The translations under genes were made by a program, and so were the position numbers. Positions 51,951 to 60,142 of a stretch of 64,000 nucleotides of DNA are shown piece after piece (position 1 is the first letter of the stretch; each line of letters begins with the position of its first letter). The stretch is from assembly GCA_027315185.1 (NCBI GenBank), contig DAHUYO010000001.1, positions 1 to 64,000 of the forward strand, given 5' to 3'. The notes below the pieces were generated by a model. It was given only the letters and a program-made list of their open reading frames with translations. It was not told the DNA's origin and did not search any database. This DNA is from Acidobacteriota bacterium (lineage in GTDB: Bacteria; Acidobacteriota; Terriglobia; Terriglobales; SCQP01).

Positions 51951-52065
51951 GGCTTTTGGGCTTGAGCCGGGCGCGCGACGGGGGCTTTTGCCGCCCCGGG
52001 CGGCCGGGCCGTCCCGCGGTTAGCGCGGGGCGTGCGGCGCGGCCGGGCTGCGCGGGGAGGAACGT

Positions 52066-52141
52066 TGGAGCCGGCGGGGGGGTTCGAACGCCCCGTCTCC
52101 CGAAAACGATTCGGTCGCTCTGCCCATTGAGCTACACCGGC
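52066..52141 (-). tRNA. tRNA-Thr (anticodon CGU)
   Basis: The cloverleaf folds on the minus strand. Acceptor GCCGGTG (52141-52135) pairs with CGCCGGC (52076-52070), discriminator T and encoded CCA follow. D arm GCTC/GAGC, five-base variable loop and T loop TTCGAAC are present. The anticodon loop reads A-U-CGU-U-U. Unusual points: a U at position 37 where a purine is expected, an A-G pair at 27-43 and a C-C at 52-62, so reduced function is possible. The gene lies between the FemAB-like/GNAT gene and the second asparagine synthase homologue. Confidence 0.8.
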
Positions 52142-52156
52142 GTAAACTATTTTGGG

Positions 52157-53350
52157 CTACGAACCGCGGCTCTCGCTGTCGGTCGTCCCTGCGACCGCGG
52201 GCGCGGTCCGCGGCGGGCTGGCTGGCCTCGATCGGCGCATCAGGCCTCGTCCGCGCAGGGCGAGTCTGACCGCCCAGGGCGGGAGAATTCCCAGAAGCCC
52301 CTTGTGCAAACCCAGGCGCAGGGCCAGCCGCCCGCGCAGGGTCAGGGGAACATAATAGCGCGGGATCAGGATTTCCGAGAAGCCGTTGCGCAGCTTAAAT
52401 TCGCGTAGCGAGCCCTCGCGCTTGTTGCCGTAATTGAGCTGGCCGTAGACAAGGTGCGGAATCTTTTCGTCCGCGCAAAGGCGTACGACTCGGGCCAGAA
52501 TGGCGTTGGCGGGGCGCTTGTCAGCGTGGCTGGGGCGCGTCAGGGTGGTCAATACGGAAGCGAATGTGCCGCAATGGACGATCTTCATGTAGCCGATCAG
52601 TTCGCCGGCGTGGTAAGCGCAGACGTACCAACTGCGGTCAGCGAAACTGATGTGGTCCTTCCAAACTTCTTCGATCCCGCGGCCGAAAAAGCGCGACTTC
52701 TTACCCTGCACCACGGGGCATTCGTCGTTCACGGCCTTGATGCCGCGGATTAACTCGTCGTCCAACCGCTGGACGCGGAGCTCAACGCCGCGGCGCTCGG
52801 CGCGGCGGACATTCTTGCGCGTTTCCTGGGGCAGCGCCGCCCACCAGGCGTCGGACGTCTCCAACTTCAGGGCGGCGACGCTGACGGACTCGAACGGGTA
52901 GGGGAATCGGGGCTGGGTGTCCGGCAGGCGCTGCGAAAATGCGAACAGGTCGGCACGGCGGCTGCCGACTCGCCGCCGGCGCAGCGCGGCGACCCAGGGC
53001 TCGGGATCGGCCAGACCGGCCGGGGCGAAGTCTTCGTCGCGGATCACGGCCGTGCGCAGCCAGCGCCCGCGCAGGAACACCGCCGTGTCCCCGGACGCTA
53101 GGGCCGGGACAATTTGCCAGCGGCCCGAAGTCGCGACCTCCGCTTGGCGCGGCTCGATCCGCTGGCCCGCCGCCGCGATCTCCGCCTCGCACGGCTCGAC
53201 CCTCCGGTCCGTGGCGGGCGTGGACGCCTCCGGGGGCGCCGCTTCGCCGGCGCGGGTTTGCCCCTGCTCCGTCAGCGCCGCCGCGTGGCCGGGGCCGCCC
53301 GCGGTGGCCGCGGCCGCGCGGTGGCCGTTGGTTTCCGCGGGGCGGGTCAT
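52157..53350 (-). CDS. GNAT-fold N-acyltransferase (FemAB-like)
   Basis: 397 residues. The first 75 are low complexity with a short internal repeat (RVEPCEAEIAAAG and RIEPRQAEVATSG). The rest shows WWAALPQETRKNVRRAERRGVELRV, SWYVCAYHAGELIGYMKIVH and HLVYGQLNYGNKREGSLREFK, typical of FemAB/GNAT proteins of polysaccharide loci that acylate or aminoacylate a sugar. The start is fixed by an ATGA overlap with the carrier-protein gene, which suggests that the carrier-bound acyl group is its donor. The product ends 16 bases before the tRNA gene. Confidence 0.8.
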   Translation of the reverse strand: MTRPAETNGHRAAAATAGGPGHAAALTEQGQTRAGEAAPPEASTPATDRRVEPCEAEIAAAGQRIEPRQAEVATSGRWQIVPALASGDTAVFLRGRWLRTAVIRDEDFAPAGLADPEPWVAALRRRRVGSRRADLFAFSQRLPDTQPRFPYPFESVSVAALKLETSDAWWAALPQETRKNVRRAERRGVELRVQRLDDELIRGIKAVNDECPVVQGKKSRFFGRGIEEVWKDHISFADRSWYVCAYHAGELIGYMKIVHCGTFASVLTTLTRPSHADKRPANAILARVVRLCADEKIPHLVYGQLNYGNKREGSLREFKLRNGFSEILIPRYYVPLTLRGRLALRLGLHKGLLGILPPWAVRLALRGRGLMRRSRPASPPRTAPAVAGTTDSESRGS

Positions 53351-53610
53351 CTAGGGATCGTCCTGGGGCCGCCTTCGGGGACGGTGGCACCGCATCGCGC
53401 TAGGAGTGCGCGGATGGCGGCGAGGTTGCGAAAATTGTCCGGGACGATGTCGGCGACGTCTATAAAAATCTGGTAGCGCTCCTCGAGGGAGGAGACGAGG
53501 GTGATTAGGCCAAGCGAGTCGAGCACGCCTTGGGCGAAGAAATCCCCGACTTTGGGGTCGCCGAGGCCCGGGCGCAGGGATTCGAGGAAATGGGCGAGGT
53601 CGTCGGTCAT
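53347..53610 (-). CDS. Free-standing acyl carrier protein
   Basis: 87 residues. The phosphopantetheine attachment site is Ser32 in FFAQGVLDSLGLITLVSSLE, followed by the helix III text typical of carriers. It overlaps both neighbours by four bases (ATGA), FkbH-like upstream and GNAT downstream, so the three are made in step. In known pathways an FkbH protein loads glyceryl or related C3 units onto such a carrier; the GNAT could then transfer the unit to a sugar. Confidence 0.88.
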   Translation of the reverse strand: MTDDLAHFLESLRPGLGDPKVGDFFAQGVLDSLGLITLVSSLEERYQIFIDVADIVPDNFRNLAAIRALLARCGATVPEGGPRTIPR

Positions 53611-55301
53611 AAGGCCGGTACCAGGGCAGGCGCGGTGGCTTCGACTGTGATGAACTCAGGGCGGGAGATGCGCGCGAGGCTGAGGGCAGCGCCCGCGCCG
53701 CTGTATTTACCGGCGAAGAAGCGCCGGGCGGGTTCGTTTCGCGGTCCCTCGGTGGCGGGGGCGACAATGGGCCCAGGGCCGAGCTCCCGGGCACGCTCGA
53801 CGATGTAGGCGAGGATGGCCTCCTCCACGCACTTACCCATAACGCGGCAGCTCATGACGAAATCGGTGATTCTGACCCCGCCATTCTCCGCGGAGAGGCT
53901 GGCCAGGGCGGCCAGGCCGAAGTCACCGAACCGGTCGGCGATGTGAAACACGTAGACCGAGTTCCCGGGGCGGCTCGCCCACGCGGCGAACGCGTTTTCC
54001 TCGGCCCGACGCAGGGTCAGATTGAATTGATTGGTCTTGTTTAGGAGCTGGGCGGCGCGCGGGAGCGAGGAGGGGTCTAGAGGCGAGGCGCGAACCCGGA
54101 GGTCGAGCGACGCCAGCCAGCTATTGACGTCGGCGCCCGGGCTGGCGGCGGCGCGGCGGTCGCGTTCGGCCTGGTAGGCGGCCGTGCGCTGGGCGTCCTC
54201 GGCGCTGATGGTCGTGGTCTCGAAGCAGTCAAGAGCGGTGATCAGGGGCGCGATGGCGGCGGGGGAGGCGGGACAGTCGGGGACGAGGACGTCCGGAAGC
54301 AGCGCGCGCACCTGGTCGCGTTCCTCGGGGCTATCGTCCAGGAAGACGAAGGAGTCGAGGCCGAGGTTTAGCTCGGCGGAGAGGGAGCGGAGGTTGTCGG
54401 CCTTCTGCTCCCAATTGATGCGCCAGGCAGCGAAATCGCCGCGGCGAAGGGACATGCCCGGGTGGCCGTCAATTACGGAGAAGGCGTGGTCCTCGTCGTT
54501 CTTGGAGCAGATGGCCAGGAGCAGGCCGCGGTTACGCAGCGCCTTCAGCGCCTCCTGGGCGGCGACGAAGCACTCGCCCACAGGGTCGGGCGCCTGGAGG
54601 CGGATCCCAGCTGCGCCGTCCTCGCCGAGGATTCCTCCCCAAAGCGTGTTGTCGAGGTCGCAGACCACGACTTTTCGGGACCGGCCGAGCGCGCCGCGGA
54701 GCGCGGCCTTGATTTCGGCGGCGGCCTTGCCGAACATCGCGGGCGTGTACATCACCTTCGCGACCGCGTACATTCGGGGGTCGTGCGAGGGCTTGGAAAG
54801 GCTCGACTGCCAGTGGGCCGCGTCGAGCATCAGGATGTTCCGCTGGCCGGCCCATGCGTCGGCGAGGGCGAGGTTGGCACGCGCGAGGAGGTTCGCGATG
54901 CCGCCGTGCCGCCAGGTCATGGACTGGACCCACCGCTCATGGGCCGGGAGAATCCAGCTGGGAACGATCGTCAAACGCACTCGCTGTGCGGCTGCGGCAA
55001 CGGCGGCGGCGAATTCCTTGGCCTCGGCGACGACGGCCTCAGGGTCGGCGCTCTGGAACCTGAGGGCGGCGTTGAGGCTGGGGAGCGTGAGCTGCGGTGA
55101 GGTCCACACAGCCAAGTAGTCCGGTTCCGGCTGCCACGCGGGATGGGATGGGTCCATCAGAATCTGGTAGACCTGGCCGTATGGCGCGGCGGCGGCGTCG
55201 AGCGTGGGCCCGCCGGGCGCCTGGGCCAGTGCCGCGGCGAGCGGGTCCAGGGTGGTGTCGCCGACGAGCAGCAGGCGGCGGGGATTGGGGGTTCCGTCCA
55301 T
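53607..55301 (-). CDS. FkbH-like HAD-IIIC protein
   Basis: 564 residues. An N-terminal SGNH-like region is followed near residue 215 by the HAD motif VVVCDLDNTLWGGILGEDG, with DDSPEERDQVRALLPDV further on, and a C-terminal GNAT-like part containing LNKTNQFNLTLRR and DRFGDFGLAALA. FkbH proteins take 1,3-bisphosphoglycerate, remove phosphate and load glyceryl onto an acyl carrier protein in polyketide pathways; lactyl or related loading is also known. Coupled by ATGA to the ACP gene and placed five bases after the AAC(3)-like gene. Confidence 0.9.
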   Translation of the reverse strand: MDGTPNPRRLLLVGDTTLDPLAAALAQAPGGPTLDAAAAPYGQVYQILMDPSHPAWQPEPDYLAVWTSPQLTLPSLNAALRFQSADPEAVVAEAKEFAAAVAAAAQRVRLTIVPSWILPAHERWVQSMTWRHGGIANLLARANLALADAWAGQRNILMLDAAHWQSSLSKPSHDPRMYAVAKVMYTPAMFGKAAAEIKAALRGALGRSRKVVVCDLDNTLWGGILGEDGAAGIRLQAPDPVGECFVAAQEALKALRNRGLLLAICSKNDEDHAFSVIDGHPGMSLRRGDFAAWRINWEQKADNLRSLSAELNLGLDSFVFLDDSPEERDQVRALLPDVLVPDCPASPAAIAPLITALDCFETTTISAEDAQRTAAYQAERDRRAAASPGADVNSWLASLDLRVRASPLDPSSLPRAAQLLNKTNQFNLTLRRAEENAFAAWASRPGNSVYVFHIADRFGDFGLAALASLSAENGGVRITDFVMSCRVMGKCVEEAILAYIVERARELGPGPIVAPATEGPRNEPARRFFAGKYSGAGAALSLARISRPEFITVEATAPALVPAL

Positions 55302-55306
55302 AGCGG

Positions 55307-56281
55307 CTAGTTCTTCGCCCGCCCGTAGACCGTGATGCCCTCGCGGGCGGCGGCGATGAGGCGCGCGGTCAGGGTGCCCGCGTCAGCGACCATGAACATG
55401 GGCACCCCGTGGAAGCGCCACTCGCGGAGCTCTTCTCGCGATAGCAGGGACCACAGCACTGTTAGGTCCAGGCTTGCTTTCGTCTTTCCGCTGCGGTCGG
55501 GTACGCCCAGGCGGTAGGGGAGGCGCGCGCCCGCCCGGTCCACGAGCGTCACTTCGACGGTTTGGCCATCGCGGCCGTTGCCGGTGGCGGGAAACTCGTC
55601 GCCCATCTCGGCGGCGGCGGTATGGGCGTGCGTGAGACAGCGGAAGTATTCGACTCCCAGGCCCAGGATAACGGTTCGATGCCGCGTCATGAAGCCGAAC
55701 GGCGTTCCGGGCCCTATGCCATTGGCGGCGTGGTAGTGGCCGGCGGTCATCTGGGCGGCGTGCGGGCCCTGCGCGGAGATGCTGCAGGTCGGGTGTAGAC
55801 TGCGCTCAACCCCCGGGGATCTCCGGAAGACCTCCGTGATGATCCCGACCTCGGACGGGGTCCGCCGGACGTCAAAGGGGCGGGAGGCGAAATAGCCTGC
55901 AACGTCTTGGCTAGGCCCGCCCATGACGAAAGCGGGCATCGCGATTGTCCGCTCAGGGCCGGCCAATTCGCGCAGTGCCGCTATCACGTCCTGGGGGGTC
56001 CCCTTGAACATCGGAAGCATCTGGTCGTAGGCCGAGTGAACCATCAAGATGTCGAAATCCGCCGGCAGGAGGGGGCGGAGGTGGGCCACGAGGTCCGCGC
56101 GGTCGAATGTTCCGTGGATGGCCCTTAGGGCTGGTTCGACCCGTTTGCGCGCCGCGCCCTGGAGGGCCTTGAGGCGGACCCGCTGCCCCGGGCTGAGGCC
56201 CGCGCGAAGCAGCTTGCGTATCGCCGCTCGCGCCTGGACCCGGGTTCTGTTCGATGCCGCCATTGAATTTGCCGCCGCCAT
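55307..56281 (-). CDS. AAC(3)-family N-acetyltransferase-like protein
   Basis: 324 residues. DFDILMVHSAYDQMLPMFKGTPQDVIAALRELAG, TIAMPAFVMG, and RSLHPTCSISAQGPHAAQMTAGH are the signature segments of the aminoglycoside 3-N-acetyltransferase fold; the HP-S-G-H text contains the catalytic His. In polysaccharide loci, such proteins act on amino sugars rather than antibiotics. ATG 56281 lies 19 bases after the aminotransferase stop; an ATG at 56263 is an alternative. The open frame further upstream runs antisense-like through the aminotransferase gene and is not coding. Confidence 0.85.
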   Translation of the reverse strand: MAAANSMAASNRTRVQARAAIRKLLRAGLSPGQRVRLKALQGAARKRVEPALRAIHGTFDRADLVAHLRPLLPADFDILMVHSAYDQMLPMFKGTPQDVIAALRELAGPERTIAMPAFVMGGPSQDVAGYFASRPFDVRRTPSEVGIITEVFRRSPGVERSLHPTCSISAQGPHAAQMTAGHYHAANGIGPGTPFGFMTRHRTVILGLGVEYFRCLTHAHTAAAEMGDEFPATGNGRDGQTVEVTLVDRAGARLPYRLGVPDRSGKTKASLDLTVLWSLLSREELREWRFHGVPMFMVADAGTLTARLIAAAREGITVYGRAKN

Positions 56282-56300
56282 TGCGTGCTCCGCGGAGTGT

Positions 56301-57551
56301 TCAGACCCGCGCGGCCACGGCGCGCTCGGGCGCGGCGGTTTCCGGCGCGTGCTTGGCCGGCGCGCCGAGATGGGCGGCGATGGCGGCGACGGTGGCGGTG
56401 ATTTGCCCGTCGGTGAGCTGGGGGAACATGGGGAGGGACAAGATGCGCTGGGCGGCCTGCTCGGTGCGGGGCAGGTCGCCGGGGCGATAGCCGAGGCCGG
56501 CGTAGGCGCGCTGCAAATGGAGCGGCACGGGGTAATGCAGGCCGGTGGCGATGCCGGCGGCGGCGAGGGCTGATTGCAAGCCGTCGCGGTCCGGGACCTG
56601 GACGACATAGAGATGGAAGACGGGGCGGCTGGAGGCGGGAACGTGGGGCGGGATGACGGCCGGGGCCAGGGGGCGGAGGAGTTCGGTGTAGCGGGCGGCG
56701 TGGCGGCGGCGGGCGTCGTTCCAGGCGGGCAGGCGGCGGAGCTTGGCGGAGAGAAAGCCGGCTTGGAGGGAGTCCAGGCGGCCGTTGTAGCCCTCGAAGT
56801 CGTGGTAGTACTTTTTGGACTGGCCATGGTCGCGCAGCATGCGGACGCGGCGGGCCAGGTCGTCGTCATCGGTGGTGACGGCGCCGCCTTCGCCGCAAGC
56901 GCCGAGGTTCTTGCCGGGATAGAAGCTGAAGGCGGCGAGGCGGCCGATGGAGCCGGCCTTGCGCCAGCGGCCCTCGCGCGCGGAGTGGACTTCGGCGCCG
57001 TGGGCTTGGCAGGCGTCCTCGACGACGGTTAGGTTATATTCCTCGGCGAGTTCGAGGATGGGGTCCATGTCGGCGCATTGACCGAACAGATGCACGGGGA
57101 CGATGGCGGTGACGGGACGATTGGTGCGGCGGTGGATGGTCCGGCGCAGGCGCTGGTCGAGAACGCACTCGCGCTGGAGAAAGTCGCGCAGCAGCTCGGG
57201 GTCCAGGTTGAAGGTGCGGGGATCAATGTCCACGAAGAGCGGGCGCGCGCCGGTTTGGCTGATGGCCTCGCCGGTGGCGATGAAGGTGTTGGCGACGGTG
57301 AGGACGGCCTCGCCGGGGGCGACGCCGGCGGCGATGAGGGCGAAGCGCAGGGCGTCGGTGCCGCTGTTGACGGCGATGGCGTGGGATGCGCCGCAGTAGG
57401 CGGCGAAGTCGCGCTCGAAGTCCTCCACCAGCGGGCCGCCGATGAAGGATGCGCCGCGCAGGACGGCGCGAGTGACGGCCAGGAGTTCTTCCTCCATCTC
57501 CAGATGGGGAGCGATGAGATCCACAAATGGCACGGCGTGGGTTGGGTTCAT
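56301..57551 (-). CDS. DegT/DnrJ/EryC1-type sugar aminotransferase
   Basis: 416 residues, PLP-dependent. VPFVDLIAPHLEMEEELL opens the protein; NSGTDALRFALIAAGV binds phosphate, VVEDACQAHGAEV holds the cofactor Asp, and the PLP Lys is in FSFYPGKNLGACGEGGAV. The C-terminal part has FHLYVVQVPDRD and GLHYPVPLHLQ. It would convert a 3- or 4-keto nucleotide sugar into an amino sugar. With the MocA-type oxidoreductase and the hexapeptide acetyltransferase nearby, it resembles the WbpB/WbpE/WbpD set that makes UDP-3-acetamido sugars. Its start overlaps nothing but its own ATG is shared with the ChbG-like stop as ATGA. Confidence 0.9.
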   Translation of the reverse strand: MNPTHAVPFVDLIAPHLEMEEELLAVTRAVLRGASFIGGPLVEDFERDFAAYCGASHAIAVNSGTDALRFALIAAGVAPGEAVLTVANTFIATGEAISQTGARPLFVDIDPRTFNLDPELLRDFLQRECVLDQRLRRTIHRRTNRPVTAIVPVHLFGQCADMDPILELAEEYNLTVVEDACQAHGAEVHSAREGRWRKAGSIGRLAAFSFYPGKNLGACGEGGAVTTDDDDLARRVRMLRDHGQSKKYYHDFEGYNGRLDSLQAGFLSAKLRRLPAWNDARRRHAARYTELLRPLAPAVIPPHVPASSRPVFHLYVVQVPDRDGLQSALAAAGIATGLHYPVPLHLQRAYAGLGYRPGDLPRTEQAAQRILSLPMFPQLTDGQITATVAAIAAHLGAPAKHAPETAAPERAVAARV

Positions 57552-58312
57552 ACGATTTCCTTGAGGCGAAGTGACCTGGCCGAGACGGTCGCGGGCGGGA
57601 CAGCGGGACGGCCGAGCAGGGCGAAGACCGCGCCTTCGGTCAGGAATGCGTACTCGGCGCGGTTGACCGGATGGGTTTCCACCTCCACCGACGCGGCGGC
57701 GGCAAGCGCCGCGATGTTCCGCAAGCGTTCCGGGTATAGCGGCGGCAGGGAGAAGAAATAGTCGGTGAGGGGGTGGCGGCGGGCGAGCCAACGGTCGCCG
57801 AGGCGGCGGAACCAGCGGTTGGCGGCGCTCTTTTCTCCGGGGGCAAAAGAGAAGTTGCGGCGGGCGGCAACGCCGGCGGGCAGCAGCCCGGCGAACTGAA
57901 CATTGGCGCAGAGGTGCATGTGGTGGTGGCCATCCACGCGCGCGGGCGGAGCGCCGTAGAGGCGCTCGAACTCATCGAGCTGGGCGCGAACGACCCAGGC
58001 AAAGTCGCGCGCTAGGCCGGGGTGGTAGACCACGGGGGCGAAGCGGCTGCCGCGCAGGAAGGCGGCGATGCGGCGTTGGCGGGAGGCCAAGTCCGCGAGG
58101 ACGTCCGGGCCGTCGAAGGGGGTTGTGAGGTTTAGATGCAGTCCCGCGTCCAAGTTCATTTCCCGGGCGGATGCAGCGGCCTCTTCGGAACCGGCCATGA
58201 AGACCATCGCGCTGACGGAGGAAAGCGCTCCGAGGCGCGCGCAGTCGCGGATGCAGGATGTGGTGGCCGCGTCGCGGCCCCAATCGTCGGCGTTGAGGAT
58301 GAGCTGGCCCAT
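57548..58312 (-). CDS. ChbG/YdjC-like carbohydrate deacetylase
   Basis: 254 residues. LILNADDWGRDAATTSCI has the catalytic and metal Asp pair, DAGLHLNLTTPF a metal His, and VDGHHHMHLCANVQF the other His ligands; ETHPVN appears near the end. The family removes N-acetyl groups from sugars such as chitobiose. It lies seven bases after the acetyltransferase gene, so addition and removal of acetyl groups are encoded side by side. Confidence 0.88.
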   Translation of the reverse strand: MGQLILNADDWGRDAATTSCIRDCARLGALSSVSAMVFMAGSEEAAASAREMNLDAGLHLNLTTPFDGPDVLADLASRQRRIAAFLRGSRFAPVVYHPGLARDFAWVVRAQLDEFERLYGAPPARVDGHHHMHLCANVQFAGLLPAGVAARRNFSFAPGEKSAANRWFRRLGDRWLARRHPLTDYFFSLPPLYPERLRNIAALAAAASVEVETHPVNRAEYAFLTEGAVFALLGRPAVPPATVSARSLRLKEIV

Positions 58313-58319
58313 GGGGCGG

Positions 58320-58976
58320 TTACCGCGCGGTTCCCGCGGCGTCCCGCGCCGGGTCGAGATAGCGCAGCAGCTTGGCGGGGTTGCCGGCGACGATGGCGCG
58401 GGGCGGGACGTCGCGGGTGACGACGCTGCCGGCGCCGACAATGGCTTGCTCGCCGATGGTGACGTTGGCGAGGATGGTGGCGCCGGAGCCGATGGAGGCA
58501 CCGGCCTTGACGATGGTTTTTTCCACCTTCCAGTCGGCCTCGGTTTGCAATTCGCCGCCGGGGTTGACGGCGCGGGGATAGGTGTCATTGATGAAGACGA
58601 CGCCGTGGCCGACGAAGACGCCGTCCTCGATGGTGACGCCTTCGCAGACGAAGGTATGGCTGCTGATTTTGCAGTTGGCGCCGATGGCGGCGTTCTTCTG
58701 CACCTCGACGAAGGCGCCGATCTTGGTGTTGCCGCCGATGGAGCAGCCGTAGAGGTTGATGAACTTGGAGAGCTTGACGCCGGGGGCGAGGCGGACGTCG
58801 GGGGCGATGGCCAGCCATTGATTGGCGCGGGCCCCAGCGCGGCTGCGCCGCGCGTCCCGCTTCGGCTGATAGGCGCGGGCCCCAGCCCCGCCGGGGGCGG
58901 GGCGTCCGGCGCGCCCAAGGCGCTGGGCGGCGCGCGGGGGCGCGGGGCGCTTCGCTGGTTTTGCCGGGCGTTTCAT
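58320..58976 (-). CDS. Left-handed beta-helix (hexapeptide) acetyltransferase with repeat-derived N-terminus
   Basis: 218 residues. From about residue 58 the hexapeptide pattern is clear: IAPDVRLAPGVKLSKFINLYGCSIGGNTKIG and so on, with FVCEGVTIEDGVFVGHGVVFINDTYPR and AIVGAGSVVTRDVPPRAIVAGNPAKLL near the end, as in WbpD-type UDP-sugar N-acetyltransferases. The first 57 residues are Arg/Ala/Pro-rich and are encoded largely by two copies of the dispersed hairpin repeat (58824-58862 and 58872-58910), which read through in frame as ARAYQPKRDARRSRAGARAN. No start codon between the repeats and the conserved part is in frame. Confidence 0.87.
   Translation of the reverse strand: MKRPAKPAKRPAPPRAAQRLGRAGRPAPGGAGARAYQPKRDARRSRAGARANQWLAIAPDVRLAPGVKLSKFINLYGCSIGGNTKIGAFVEVQKNAAIGANCKISSHTFVCEGVTIEDGVFVGHGVVFINDTYPRAVNPGGELQTEADWKVEKTIVKAGASIGSGATILANVTIGEQAIVGAGSVVTRDVPPRAIVAGNPAKLLRYLDPARDAAGTAR
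58824..58862 (-). repeat. Dispersed hairpin element, copy 3, within the acetyltransferase gene
   Basis: In minus orientation: AAGCGGGAC, hairpin GCGCGGC-GCA-GCCGCGC, then TGGGGCCCGCGCC. Aligned with copy 5 at 60104-60142 it shows one mismatch in 39 bases. The stem differs entirely from copies 1, 2 and 4 yet still pairs. Confidence 0.8.
58872..58910 (-). repeat. Dispersed hairpin element, copy 4, within the acetyltransferase gene
   Basis: Begins 48 bases after copy 3 in the same orientation. It shares the GGCGCGGGCCCCAGC end (plus-strand view) with copy 3, but its stem is CCCCGCC/GGCGGGG with a GGG loop, like copies 1 and 2. Copies 3 and 4 together form an imperfect tandem pair of 48-base period, which keeps the reading frame. 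Confidence 0.75.
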
Positions 58977-58995
58977 GGTTGGCCGTGGCGGCGGG

Positions 58996-60000
58996 CTAGA
59001 GTTCGACGAGCTGGCCGCGCTGGCAGAGGGACTGATCGGCGGCGGCGAGCATGCGGACCACTTCCAGGCCGGCCTCACCGCCGTTGTGCGGGGCTTCGTC
59101 GCGCTCCAGGCAGTCGAGGAAGTAGTTAAGTTCGGTGGTCAGCGCCTCGCTGGGCTCGACGCGCGGCGCCCACATGTCGCCGGAGCGGTAGCTGACCAGA
59201 AGCTGGTAGATGCCCTGGCCGTTGCCGACGTCCACGCCCTTGTCATAAACCTTGACCTTTTCATCGGCTTCGAGGTCATTCCAGACAACCATTTTCTTTT
59301 CGCCGCCGATCAGCGTGGTGCGGACCTTGACGGGCGAGAGCCAGTTGACGTTGATGTGGGCGATGACGTTGTCGGGATAGTAGGCGGTGAGGTAGGCGAC
59401 ATCGGCATGGCCGTTGAGATGGTGCTGGCCGGTGGCGACGACGGCCTGCGGCGGGCGGCCGATCAAGTGGGCCATGATCGAGAGGTCATGCGGGGCCAGG
59501 TCCCAGAGGACGTTGACGTCATGCTGGAACAGGCCGAGGTTGACGCGGGTGGAGTCGTAGTAAAAGAGCCGGCCGAGGGTGCCGTCGCGGAGCAGCTCGC
59601 TGATTTTGCGCACCGCGCCGGTGAAGAGGAAGGTGTGGTCCACCATGATGTGGCGGCGCTTGCGCGCGGCCAGCTCGATGAGGCGTTGGCCCTGCTCGAC
59701 GGTGGAGGTGAAGGGCTTTTCGACGAAGACGTGCTTGCCGGCCTCCAGGGCCGCCTGGGCCAGCTCGAAATGGGTCCAGACCGGGGTGATGACCGCGACC
59801 ACGTCCACGTCCGGGGAGGCGATCAGCTCGGCGGCGTCGGAGAGGAGGCGGACGCCGGGATTGTCCCGCGCCGCGCGCTGGCGCGCCTTCTCGCTGCCGT
59901 CGCAGATGGCGGCGACGCGGGAACGCTCCAGCTTCTGCAAATTGCGGACGACGTTCGGTCCCCAGTAGCCGTAGCCGATGATGCCAAAACCGATTTTCAC
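58996..60000 (-). CDS. Gfo/Idh/MocA-type nucleotide-sugar oxidoreductase
   Basis: 334 residues. GFGIIGYGYWGPNVVRNL binds NAD(P); HVFVEKPFTSTVEQGQRL has the family EKP motif; VNVLWDLAPHDLSIMAHL carries the catalytic Asp-His pair. Likely a 3-dehydrogenase acting on a UDP-sugar, supplying the keto-sugar to the DegT aminotransferase three genes on (a WbpB-like role). The start at 60000 follows a 211-base spacer that carries hairpin copy 5. Confidence 0.9.
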   Translation of the reverse strand: MKIGFGIIGYGYWGPNVVRNLQKLERSRVAAICDGSEKARQRAARDNPGVRLLSDAAELIASPDVDVVAVITPVWTHFELAQAALEAGKHVFVEKPFTSTVEQGQRLIELAARKRRHIMVDHTFLFTGAVRKISELLRDGTLGRLFYYDSTRVNLGLFQHDVNVLWDLAPHDLSIMAHLIGRPPQAVVATGQHHLNGHADVAYLTAYYPDNVIAHINVNWLSPVKVRTTLIGGEKKMVVWNDLEADEKVKVYDKGVDVGNGQGIYQLLVSYRSGDMWAPRVEPSEALTTELNYFLDCLERDEAPHNGGEAGLEVVRMLAAADQSLCQRGQLVEL

Positions 60001-60103
60001 AGTGACTCCCCTCGACTGTCAGAGGCGCGGGGCAGGGTTCCCGCCGCCCCGCGGCAAGCGACCGCCGGGCTGGGGTTCCGGGTCTCCGGCCCAGCCTGCG
60101 GGT

Positions 60104-60142
60104 AAGCGGGACGCGCGGGGCAGCCGCGCTGGGGCCCGCGCC
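60104..60142 (+). repeat. Dispersed hairpin element, copy 5
   Basis: AAGCGGGAC, then an imperfect stem GCGCGG/CCGCGC around GGCAG, then TGGGGCCCGCGCC. It differs from copy 3 (opposite orientation) by one base in 39. It sits in the spacer between the GT2 and oxidoreductase genes, the one long gap in an otherwise tight operon. Confidence 0.8.

Noticed and set aside
52011-52032. CCCGCG/CGCGGG inverted repeat as a terminator near the tRNA gene
   Set aside because: No T-tract follows on either strand and similar GC palindromes are common here.
60031-60046. GG-N10-GC pattern upstream of the oxidoreductase gene
   Set aside because: Only the dinucleotides match; in such GC-rich DNA this is expected by chance and neither TGGC nor TTGC is present.
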